Origin: Nymphaea colorata
Taxonomy: Eukaryota > Streptophyta > Magnoliopsida > Nymphaeales > Nymphaeaceae
Length of the DNA: 30,604 nt
Direction of reading: 5' to 3'
Assembly (NCBI RefSeq): GCF_008831285.2
Contig: NW_022205023.1
Span: 1 to 30,604, forward strand
The position numbers and the translations under genes are program-made. The notes under the pieces were generated by a model. The model saw only the letters and a list, made by a program, of their open reading frames with translations, was not told the DNA's origin and searched no databases. Below, piece after piece: positions 21,501 to 29,986 of the stretch. How positions within the stretch are numbered: the stretch's first letter is position 1; each line of letters opens with the position of its first letter.

Positions 21501-23705
21501 TCATTTAATTCGAGATGAGCCATGCGGGGTGGTCGAAGGAATACAGGATTCGCAATAAAGAAATTTAGATTTTGGGGATTAGTGCTTTGCTGCCTGCTTG
21601 AAGAAAGAGGAAGAGGAGTACATAATCCATCTGGTCGACCGTTTTGTGATCAAGAATATGATGCCGTGCCCTATACTAATCGGTGACAAGTAAGTTCACC
21701 CTTGCAGGAATATTCTCTGGATATGTGTCAAAATCACAAAGAAACGCCTTCCCGTAAGGATAGGGGATGATCATCTTGCTCTTGACCTTATCGACACTTC
21801 CAAAAAAATCAAAGCATTCACAGGATCTAGAAAAAGGAGAAAAATAAGGTCAGCGAATCAAAGCTGCAGTATTAAATCAAACCTAATTGCAACAGTGAAC
21901 AAAGTAGAAGTTATATGCGTTTACACTGATTTGGCCTTCGGAATCTCACCAATTAACCCATTCAATTGAGCTGGATAATAGTTTTTCCATATTAGAGCGA
22001 ACTAAACTTACTCCTGCCTGCTAGTTTCGTCTTCCCAATTCGTTTAGCTAGAAGCCCATCGAGATAGTGTTTAACAAAAACAAGCAATTCTTTAGCTAAT
22101 TCACAAGTTCACGCTTGTCAATAGGCTTGATAAAAAGGCACCATCATCAAGATATAGTCCAAGCACAGCGTACGAAACAATACCAATGAGACCATAGACA
22201 TCTAAGTTGGAAAAGATAATTAGAATCAATTTCGCCAGCACAGACATACCAGCTGAGCCCAGAATGATCAGATAGAAATAATTCAATCTCATCTTCGGAA
22301 GGTTCTTCAAAAGGAGTTTCAGCTTGGATAAAAAGGGACAATTTCCTTTAAATTAATAACAATTCTACAGACTTACTTTGCTGTAAAAGGAAGAAAGCTT
22401 ACTCTTGATATAAGACTCGAAGGTAAGCCATAAGATTGTGAACAAGCTTGACAACATATCCGTGATTGCTCACACTACGAGCACAACAAGACGGAAAACC
22501 TTATCCATTTATGAGATCAACGATGATACCAGCATAGAAAAACTTATTAAACCGGATACCTAAACTGAAATTGGTCTTTTTTCGTGGGAAAGTCCAAAGA
22601 TATAGCTGGAGTTCTACCTAGATGCCAAGAATATCGAATTCAAGCAAAAGTTCATCATCGATTTGACAAACTGGATCACAAATTTTCGCATAAACATGTG
22701 TTGCATGACGAAAAGGACAAGAAAACGTATTCTTGATTGTTGTAACTATTGAAAAAGACAAGGACAGCAGATAACCATCACCATTTACCGAGAGAAAGAC
22801 TTCTAGACGCTACCAGTAGAAAAAATGAAGGTGAATATTCAGTAGATTTCCATTTCTTTCGTTATTTCTCACCAGCTGACCGATAATGTAACCTTCTAGA
22901 TCTTCAAGGCCAGCTTCGCTCGCGAAAAGGCATAGAATTGACAGATTTTGATATCCAAGTTGAAAAATTACTGATCCGTGAGGGAAAAAACGTGAGCATT
23001 TTGGGTGCTTTAGGAAATTCCCGATTCCTTAATAGTCATTTGATCCTGAGCAAGACAGCTTGGGGCATCGGTATCAACAGTCTCATGGTCAAGCTGACTC
23101 CTTTCTAGATCATATGCCGGTAGAAAATAATCTTCAAGATCTTGGAGAAGATCGTAGAGGTGCGAGCGCAAAACCCAAAGAAGTCACATCGCTAATTGAT
23201 GGATATAATGCATTTGGATAGCCTTAAAAGCAAGGGCAGCAAACTGATGGAAGAGCCGAGCCAGTTAAAAGTGGACGTGTAGACCAAATTGGAGAAACAT
23301 TGGGAAGAGATAAAGAAGCAACAGATGAAACAGTCGAAGATTCTAATAATCAATAATATGGAGCTTTCAGAGACTGGTCTTTTCATCACCTACTCCAAAG
23401 AGGAATATAAGCAATTCGATTAAAAAATAGCCAGCGACCAGATCATAAGTACTATTGCAAACATATTTAGAATACATGCTGTTGATGCCTTCCATTAGCG
23501 AGCTTAAGATATCAGTTCCGCATCTGAAGATCACTGATTTCACAGGATAGCCCAAATAGTTCGCCAAGGAATTAGTGAGTCGGCTTAAGCAATCAATCGG
23601 AAGCACAATAGCCAATTCCTTCAGCGCTCTTCCCTTCTTCGATAATCCCATCATCGTCGTCGACGGTATTTTCAAGTACATAGACGGCATGCTGTCCATC
23701 CAATG
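15541..23705 (+). CDS. VPS13: VPS13-family bridge-like lipid-transfer protein
   Basis: Very large gene, about 2,700 codons, for a rod-shaped protein that moves lipids between membranes at contact sites. The chorein start is recognisable: G-L-L-D-K-I-F-Y-G-I-T-K-Q-N-I, G-K-F-V-L-S-N-I-G-L, L-P-I-E-L-K-Y-S-Y-V-E-R-L-E-I-H-L-P-W. Then come I-H-L-R-C-E-N-K near 15970 and a K-Y-M-G-W-V-F-K helix near 16650. A long region has alternating beta-type pattern. Around 21540-21690 R-F-V-I-K-N-M-M-P-C-P-I-L-I resembles the SHR-BD/VAB region. The end is Q-F-A-K-E-L-V-S-R-L-K-Q-S-I-G, then F-F-D-N-P-I-I-V-V-D-G before TGA near 23703. The frame shifts many times, so exact exons cannot be given. The start is near ATG 15541 and needs a frame change within 15 bases. 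Two adjacent genes cannot be wholly excluded. Confidence 0.78.
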
Positions 23706-23769
23706 ATGATAATAGATTGTGTTGATGGTGATTGGTGATTATTATGATAGTAAAAATCAGTAATGATGA

Positions 23770-25088
23770 TCATCCGAGTATCTGGACGATGAGAAGAAGC
23801 AGGGCGAGACCGATCAGAAGAATATGCAGGTTTACCTTTGGAGGAGTGGCAGGCATAATGAGCATCTTTTTGTTTGATTTGAAGATGGGAGGACTGTTTT
23901 CCTTTCCATCCTGCTATCTCTTCGGTGTGGGTGGAAACTAGAAGTCCAGAAACAGGTTGTGCCTGCGTTCTTCTTCCTACTAAGCAACATAATCTTGATG
24001 AGAATGCTGTATTTCTATGTTCCTATAGCTATCTTTTGCCTAATTGGGCTCTCCTCTGTATCGAAGTACCTTTCGCCTTCTTCCTATCCGCTGGAGCAAG
24101 ATTAGACCACTTTGATATTGTAGTTGGCCAGATTATCCCTAATCAGGCATTCCGGTAGTAGGCAGTTGCTTGTCCTTGAATCTGCTCCAAAGTAGATGCG
24201 GTTTCCTAGTTGTTTTTAATGCGTAATTTTAGATAAGGAGCACTTGGGTGCCTTCCTCTGCTCCTTTGGCTTAGTATGCTTGATCTTTTTAGCAGCGGGA
24301 TTGATGTGGTGGTCTGCTTCTTCGAGGATAAAGCGTTCGGTTTGGTCGAAGCTGGGCCTGAGGATTCTGGAATGCGTGATGGCAGGAGTGATGGGGTCTA
24401 TGTTGGGCTGGTTGGCATTGGGGGTGAATTTGGGATAGGAGAGAATGAGTTTGCTGATGGGAGGGGATTGGTTGTGCTAATCTTCCGATTTGTTCTTGAT
24501 GACGGTGGGGCATTCCTCAAGTGGGTTGAGGTTAATTTAATGCAAGATCCGTCTTTTCTTATTTTTGTCAGAAGGTTCAGCCTGCACTGAGTTTATCTCT
24601 TGCCTCTCGAATATACTTTTGATCTTATTCGACAATCTCTTGGTGCTACTGACCATCAATTCCTCTTTCTCTTCTCTTTTCTCCTCCTGATCATCCGAAT
24701 GCCGTTTGAACATATAAGATTGGCTGAATATTTTATTCCTTTTGGTTCTATTCTCGGCCTGTTCTGCCTACGGCTGTCTGATGATGTCTTTTGATTAATT
24801 TTTAAAAATTAATCGTTAATTCTAATTAAGCCTATCGGGAAGAAAGATCTTGGTTTCATCGGCCTCCTCGAGAGTGGCCGTGGAGGGATGCTGGCGCTGG
24901 TTGTTTGGCACTCGCTGGACGATTTGTATCTTTCTCTTCTTGTTGGGTCGAGCCTATATGCACTAATCCCCTGTCATTTGCAGGGAATTACGAGTGGCCA
25001 ACCGATCCTCGGGGTCCTCTTTGAACATGCTGGCAGAGATGGTCGGCGATGATGCTCGCTTCTCCTGCGAGGGTTCTACTTTCTTCAT
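23770..25088 (-). CDS. Hydrophilic, probably tail-anchored protein, unknown
   Basis: Starts at ATG 25088-25086 (M-K-K-V-E-P-S-Q-E-K-R). The N-terminal half is charged and Ser/Pro-rich. A coiled-coil-like stretch (E-E-K-E-E-L, L-S-N-K-I-K-S-I-F-E-R-Q-E) follows, then an Asn/Pro/Ile-rich region (S-P-P-I-S-K-L-I-L-S-Y-P-K-F). Just before TGA 23772-23770 lies a single hydrophobic segment, H-I-L-L-I-G-L-A-L-L-L-L-I-V, ending two to three residues later. That geometry suggests a tail-anchored membrane protein facing the cytosol. Frame breaks near 24650 and 24150 make the internal sequence provisional, and two genes could be merged here. I recognise no family. Confidence 0.5.
24793..24814. repeat. 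Perfect 22-base AT-rich palindrome
   Basis: gattaatttttaaaaattaatc is its own reverse complement apart from being printed here in pieces: GATTAATTTTT followed by AAAAATTAATC. It lies inside the predicted minus-strand gene, in a locally AT-rich patch. Confidence 0.85.
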
Positions 25089-25281
25089 GCTGATATGCTA
25101 TTATAATAACTGCATTCCCCAAACTATCCTATCTTAGCTAAGTCTAGCCCACATACTCGCTGCAACAAATAAAAAAAGAAACGTTGAAGATGCTAAAGAA
25201 GGGATGGAACAAACGGCCATTTTGGCAATAGAGCAATAGAGATAGATAGGGATAGGGATGTATTAGAATGAATGATAGGGA

Positions 25282-25880
25282 TCAATCTTCAATGTCTGGA
25301 TTTTTGAATACCAATTGCAGTTGTTTGATGATTTCCTTGTTCAATTTCTCAAGGACCACTTTATCCTCTCTTCTCGGGTTATTTCGAATCTCCTGCAAAA
25401 ACTCCGCAATTATCCTCTGCGCCTTCAGGAGGGACTCATTGAGATGCGCTTCTTCGATGCGAAAGCGAAGCGACGTGATTTCCTCTGTGGGTATCCGATG
25501 GCTCCAGTGACCCAGAGGGTGTCTCGATCGACGATGAGCTTGAGGTTGATGTCGCAGGCGTAGTGGATGTTGTTGATGATGACTGCGATGATGTCCTGCA
25601 TCTCGAAGGGGAGGTTGCCGATGCGGTACCCGATGCTGACGTAGGTTATCTCCTCCATTTGCCTGCTCACCTCCTTGAAGAAGAAGTGGCCCTACTCCCG
25701 GGGAACCTAGGGCAAGGCGTGTCTGTATCGGTTGATTTGCCGATTGATGGGGCACTCCACGGCCTTACTGGACCGATTCCGATTATTGTATTGTTATCCT
25801 CTGGCTCCATAACTATTATAGCCCGATCGAGCTCATCGGCATACAAAGGGACGTTGGGCAAGGGAGTTGATTGGGTTCAT
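25282..25880 (-). CDS. Small protein of about 195 residues, unknown
   Basis: From ATG 25880-25878 the gene reads, across two single-base frame breaks (near 25865 and 25490-25500), N-V-P-L-Y-A-D-E-L-D-R-A-I-I-V, then F-F-F-K-E-V-S-R-Q-M-E-E-I-T-Y-V-S-I-G-Y-R-I-G-N-L, I-I-N-N-I-H-Y-A-C-D-I-N-L-K-L-I-V-D-R-D-T-L-W-V, and a helical C-terminus with L-L-K-A-Q-R-I-I-A-E-F-L-Q-E-I-R-N-N. It ends at TGA 25284-25282 after F-K-N-P-D-I-E-D. No membrane segment or signal peptide is evident, and no family is recognised. It is divergent from the HP1-like gene with only about 60 bases between start codons, so a shared promoter is likely. Confidence 0.65.
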
Positions 25881-25940
25881 CGTTTCATTTTCATATGGAA
25901 GTGTCTGTAATGGCGTGGCCTATGGGGTGTTTGATAATCA

Positions 25941-26637
25941 ATGGACAGCGAAGTCGATGAGGTGGAGATGATGTACGAGGTGGAGGACGTCATCAGCAAG
26001 CGAGTCAAGGACGGCAGAGTGGAGTACTGCATCAAGTGGAAGGGATTCAAACAGAAGACCTGGGAACCCATCGCCCACCTCCACACCGTCGCAGACATGA
26101 TCTACAAGTTCGAAGAGAACGCCAAACAGATGAACAGGGCCAAAAGGACGCCAACTGCCTCAAGAAGTCCACCAAGTAACCCAAATCGCAACAGACTCGC
26201 AGGAAGAGGCTCAGCAAGCTCTCGCGGGTCTAAAGCGAAACCAGCAAGAAATCGACCACGAATCAGAGGAAAAGGATAAAGAGAGGAGTACATAGTGGAA
26301 AGCCAGGAAGAACCCTATGCGGAAGAGAGCAAGCGAGTGATTAGCGAGGCCAGGAGCTTTTCCAATATCAGCAGGGATAGGCCGAGGGTAAAAATCACCA
26401 AGGAGTAGCCGTAGTCTGCCAGGGAAATCGACTGCGACCGACAAACCGCCAACATTTATATAGACTAAATAGAGAAGTGACTGAAGTGCAGAAGAGGGGG
26501 ACAAGTGGATGGCGAAGGTTCGATTCATGGGGGACCTGGACGACAAGTGGTAGGAGAGGGACATCGTTCGTTTGCTGCAGCCGATTAAACTGTTATAATT
26601 CTACTAGTAAATGCACCTGCGTCGACAGCGTCCCTGA
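25941..26637 (+). CDS. HP1-like chromodomain and chromoshadow protein
   Basis: Chromatin reader. Residues about 10-60 are a chromodomain: M-Y-E-V-E-D-V-I-S-K-R-V, Y-C-I-K-W-K-G-F, K-T-W-E-P-I, with the aromatic-cage positions (Y, W, and a W near W-E-P) present, so methyl-lysine binding is plausible. A basic Arg/Ser/Asn hinge follows (G-S-A-S-S-R-G-S-K-A-K). After a frame break near 26475, a chromoshadow-like end reads K-W-M-A-K-V-R-F-M-G-D, K-W-E-E-R-D-I-V-R-L-L, P-I-K-L-L-E-F-Y-E-E-M-H-L, with TAA/TAG supplying the Glu residues. The stop is TGA 26635-26637. HP1 proteins in ciliates bind H3K9/K27-methylated chromatin in heterochromatin and DNA elimination; which role applies here is unknown. 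Confidence 0.85.
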
Positions 26638-26709
26638 TACCTAAAACTAGTATTTCTTAATTACCCTCCTCGATTATTACTGTCAGCAAATAATAACAAA
26701 CGATCATCT

Positions 26710-27017
26710 TCATTCCTTCGAATAAAAGTTGAACAGGTCTTCGCGACTGATGCGCCGTTCTTCGGGTTGCTGGCCTGTTGGATGAGGAAGTCAACTTCGG
26801 AGGAAGTTATCCGCATGCCGGTTTTACTGGTGCTTTCGAAAGAGAGAAGCATTTTGAATATTTAGGACTACTAGAGGTACCCCGAACAGTTGGAGTCGAA
26901 TTTGCGGAAAAGATCACCGATGAGGCCCATGATTTAGCTCTTGCTCAGCTTGATGGTCGGAGAGGCAGATGGGGACTGTTTCGCGCTCTCCAAACATTGC
27001 GGATCGCTACGGTCCAT
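26710..27017 (-). CDS. Small EF-hand calcium-binding protein
   Basis: About 102 residues from ATG 27017-27015. One canonical EF-hand: G-D-L-F-R-K-F then loop D-S-N-C-S-G-Y-L-E-E-S-E, in which the obligatory Glu at loop position 12 is encoded by TAA, followed by I-F-K-M-L-L-S-F. A second half (I-T-S-S-E-V-D-F-L-I-Q-Q-A, then I-S-R-E-D-L-F-N-F-Y) has the helix pattern of a degenerate EF-hand. A one-base frame break near 26765 separates these; the protein ends S-K-E before TGA 26712-26710. It is too short for calmodulin or centrin. The partner is unknown. Confidence 0.72.
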
Positions 27018-27477
27018 CAGCAGTAGTGGCCTTGCTTTCCCGAAACGATTTGAGATCCGATGAACAACAGCCCATTTTCTCCTATTTATTATAAGTTTAT
27101 TAATCACTTGCTCTGGCTTAAGGTCCTGCCTCGCCTCCCGCGGTGTTAATCGTGTGAGAAGGGAAGTGAGGGAACCGATGGAGACCTGTTCGGTGGGGAA
27201 TAATGGCTGGGAATTAAATAAGTTTTTTAGCTTGTGATAAAAGTAAGCGATTTGTCGATAGGAAGCATGTGTATTAGTGGTGCTTTGGTTCTTAGGGGCA
27301 GGTAAAGGAAAAAGAATTTGGGGGATGTTACCTGAAGGAAGAAAAATAAAATAATTTTGTTATATTTCATAAAGGCCAAAAGGATAAATATAGCATAGGG
27401 GGATTTGCTGCTGGTGATGTATGGATGAAAATGGCGGGGACGTTGCACAATCTTGCAGATGAGAGTTCAGCCGCTTC
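27018..27477. other. Divergent intergenic region, no gene seen
   Basis: About 460 bases between the EF-hand gene and the LRR gene, transcribed away from each other. Open frames on both strands here are low-complexity or hydrophobic noise without recognisable protein pattern. I see no tRNA-like box sequences or strong repeats. AT-rich stretches around 27340-27370 could belong to the promoter of the LRR gene. It is the longest apparently gene-free stretch in the window. Confidence 0.55.
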
Positions 27478-28248
27478 ATGCCTCTTTTGAGTTTTTAAGT
27501 TGAAAGTGGAAATGAGCGGAAGCAGAGCCTCAGGGGATATCAGAGAGATGATCAACAGCCAATTGGCAATGATCCAGATGGCGGTATCCACCACCCTCGA
27601 CCTGTGTACCTCCCAAATGAAGAAGAGCAGTGCGGCCTGGGTGAGAACGATTTGTAATATATGGCAGGAGAGGGGGCGAAAGTGGTCGTCGTTGCCAAAC
27701 TGGGTAAATAAATAGAGACGCAGGCAACAACGCCCTCACCAGCCAGGCAATGCTCCACTTCAGCAAATGCCAGTGGAAATATCTCACCTCCATCTATCTC
27801 AGTTCGGATTTCTCCATGCAGCTTCCAACAAGATCGGCAATCTAGGTTGCAAATTCCTCACGAGGGGCCCTTGGCAATAGTTGAAACATCTCATCTTTGT
27901 AAGATAAGAGTAAAGTAGTCAACAACTAAATTTCTGCCATTGGGGCAAACCATCTCGCCAAGGGGCTTGGAAACATCTAGAATTGCTCAACCTAAGTTCG
28001 ATAGTGATTGATATAGATTGCAATAGGATCGGGAATGGGCTGGACATCCTGATGAGAGGAAACTGGCCTTCCCTCCAAAGACTGTACCTAAGTAGTGTTT
28101 TTTCGATAAAGGAGGCAACTAAATATCCTTCCTGCTGCTCAAAAGAATCTTACAAGCAGACCACCCAATCCTTATCGGTCTATGGCTAAGCAAATCTCCC
28201 CTAACTAAGCTCACAACTTGTAGAACGATGACGAAAGAAACGATATGA
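27478..28248 (+). CDS. Leucine-rich-repeat protein
   Basis: From ATG 27478 (M-P-L-L-S-F-E-V-E-S-G-N) the frame runs through a hydrophilic N-terminus into LRR units: A-K-L-G-N-N-A-L-T-S-Q-A-M, W-K-Y-L-T-S-I-Y-L-S-S, S-N-K-I-G-N-L-G-C-K-F-L, W-E-E-L-K-H-L-I-F, A-N-H-L-A-K-G-L, W-K-H-L-E-L-L-N-L-S-S, C-N-R-I-G-N-G, W-P-S-L-Q-R-L-Y-L-S-S. The unit, with N-x-I-G/L-x-x-x-G followed by W-x-x-L-x-x-L-x-L, is the long LRR type common in protists. Two 20-nt introns (27704-27723, 27899-27918) fall in it, plus some single-base frame breaks. The end is ambiguous between TGA at 28229-28231 and 28246-28248. It presumably binds another protein; no catalytic domain is seen. Confidence 0.7.
27704..27723 (+). 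other. 20-nt intron 1 of the LRR gene
   Basis: gtaaataaatagagacgcag. Splicing joins V-V-V-V-A-K-L-G to N-N-A-L-T-S-Q-A, producing a clean LRR unit in register. Confidence 0.85.
27899..27918 (+). other. 20-nt intron 2 of the LRR gene
   Basis: gtaagataagagtaaagtag, immediately after L-K-H-L-I-F. It has the same length and ends as the other introns. The downstream LRR (N-N-E-I-S-A-I-G-A-N-H-L) is one base out of frame after splicing, so an additional single-base error must be assumed. Confidence 0.65.
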
Positions 28249-28353
28249 CGCAGTGGATCGGCCAGAAGTGCAGAAAATTGACCCAACTGATCATTTGGGA
28301 ATGATAGTGATGATGGCAATGGGGGATTAGTGGGAATAAATGGGGAATCGTAA

Positions 28354-29271
28354 TCACAAGATATAATTGTTGGCTGCTGGTTGGCTTTATACTGGCCTTG
28401 CCTATTGCGCTGGCTGTGGCTGGTGAGGCTGCACAACTGGATGGCTTAGCACCTCCAGCCGTACGCGAATGTTGTCCGCTTGTTCTTGAGTGATGGTATC
28501 GTAGAGATCCAGAATGGGTGGATCGACGCTGCACCACTGATTTCAAATTCCTCTTCCCTTTAAATGTGTTTGAGCAGTTCGCGGGTGGTCTTCTTGGTGA
28601 TGGCGAGGTAGATATGGAAGATGAGGAAGCCGAGGATGGGCAGGCCGATGACCGCAGCCACCACTGCCACGATGACGATGACTGCGGTCTGGCTGACATC
28701 GCGGGAGGATTTTGGATGATGAAGACGACCATGTTGACGATGAGCATGCACAGCGCCAGGAAGATGCTGCTGATGAACAGCATGAAGTATCGGTAGTTTC
28801 GCTTACCGATGCAAGTCCCACGAAACCGCAGTGATGGTCAAATATCTCCACGCAGTTCCCGCATGTAGAGCAGTGGCTCGCACGCTTCGGCCGAAAGATT
28901 TGGCAAGTCCCGCAGAAACGGGCCGCGGAGGCATTGACAGTTCCTGTATCAGCTGGGGGGACATCGAGATATTGGGTGTACTTTTGCGAGTTGAGTTCGA
29001 GGAAGGGACGTTTGGGGATGATGCCGGGGTTTGAGCAGGCGGTGAGGTAGAGGAAGAAGTACATGAGTGAGATGCAGATGAGGAAGATGAGCGGTAGGGT
29101 AGGTTCCACCTCCCAGTTCACCCCTACCACGAAGACGCAGAAGGGCACAGTGATGCCCATGGAGCAACAGTAGATATAGAGCATGCCTGGAAGCTCCTTG
29201 GCGGGTCCTGTCACGCAGCACCCGCAGAGGAAGCGATTATTGGAGGGATAAAGTTCGTATATTTTGGGCAT
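28354..29271 (-). CDS. DHHC-type protein S-acyltransferase
   Basis: Membrane palmitoyltransferase of about 300 residues. From ATG 29271-29269 the first membrane pair is visible ([15 protein letters not shown] and [16 protein letters not shown]). Then come the Cys-rich domain [17 protein letters not shown] and the active site [19 protein letters not shown], then two more membrane segments and the T-T-R-E motif (T-T-x-E). D-H-H-C is intact, but the usual P-W after it is G-F. The C-tail is Gln/Pro-rich (Q-P-H-Q-P-Q-P-A), ending at TGA 28356-28354. Frame breaks at about 28800, 28705 and 28520 each need one extra base in a short run. It is divergent from the next gene with an 82-base gap. Confidence 0.9.
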
Positions 29272-29353
29272 CTTTTATTTAATTATAGTTGTCCTCCAGG
29301 CTACGCCCACCACCCCATTGATCCCTTGAAACCGCCCCTCTATAATATTTGCA

Positions 29354-29934
29354 ATGAATCAGCCACGGCAAAATAAAGTTAGATCATACTTCGAGATCAC
29401 CGAAGACCCGCCGCAAGCTCTCCCCGCCCTCAGGAAGACACACCGCACCTTCAATAGCGTCAAATTACCCACCAATAGCAGCTTCTTCTTCATTGACTTC
29501 GCCGATGGTATCACAATCCCATGTAGAGTGTCAGCTGAGATTATTGAAGAAACGAAACGGCGGAGAGTTCGGCTAGCCGTTGTAGATGTAGCGTTTTGGG
29601 AAGAACGTGATAATCAACGTGGAGGATGCCTCGCCCCAGGACGGTCAGCTGGTAAAGTACGAGGAATAGCACCGTAACATAAAGCAAAAGAAACTGGCGA
29701 TCGAGGACCGGCTGAAATAGACTTTGGATAGGAATAAGGGCAGATTCAGAGCCAAATCCTAACTCGCCAAGAAGCAAACCCTCATCGATGGCTACACCTC
29801 ACCCATAAAGGTAAAAAAAGTGCATTTAGCTGACCACAAAGCAAACAATCGAGAACACTTTGCCGACCATCGACCAGAAATCTCCAAGGAAGATGGACCA
29901 AGCGCTCAAGCGTTTAGGTCTTGTGCGTGAGTGA
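29354..29934 (+). CDS. Small basic protein of 180 residues, unknown
   Basis: After removing two 19-nt introns the gene is exactly 181 codons including TGA 29932-29934. It begins M-N-Q-P-R-Q-N-K-V-R-S-Y-F. A short hydrophobic beta-like part (S-S-F-F-F-I-D-F-A-D-G-I-T-I) follows, then a long basic helical stretch (R-N-I-K-Q-K-K-L-A-I-E-D-R-L-K-E-T-L-D-R-N-K in two pieces). It ends R-K-M-D-Q-A-L-K-R-L-G-L-V-R-E. No membrane segment or known domain is recognised. TAG/TAA supply Glu at several places (M-E-R-F, Y-E-E-E-H, L-K-E-T, S-E-L-A). The intact length makes it a good check on the code and intron model. Confidence 0.8.
29567..29585 (+). other. 19-nt intron 1 with atypical donor
   Basis: gttcggctagccgttgtag. 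Splicing joins E-E-T-K-R-R-R to M-E-R-F-G-K-N-V-I-I-N-V-E-D in phase 0. The donor is GTTCGG rather than GTA, unlike the other eight introns. Confidence 0.75.
29811..29829 (+). other. 19-nt intron 2
   Basis: gtaaaaaaagtgcatttag. Splicing joins G-Y-T-S-P-I-K to L-T-T-K-Q-T-I-E-N and leads to a TGA at 29932 after a plausible C-terminus. It contains a run of seven A, so the true length may be 20. Confidence 0.85.
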
Positions 29935-29986
29935 GTGAGGGTGAGGAAAGGGAAAGGCGTGATTCTGATACTTCACAAAATAAATA

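Noticed and set aside
25201-25262. gatagatagggataggg short repeats
   Set aside because: A simple-sequence patch of about 20-30 bases in a 190-base gap, too short and imperfect to interpret.
27018-27477. Small protein or tRNA gene in the longest gap
   Set aside because: Open frames are hydrophobic or low-complexity noise, and no A-box/B-box pair or cloverleaf could be seen by eye. A tRNAscan run would settle it.
290-29271. Euplotes-style programmed +1 frameshifting
   Set aside because: Breaks occur at varied short homopolymers without a shared slippery codon followed by a stop, and TAR is sense here. Read errors explain them more simply.
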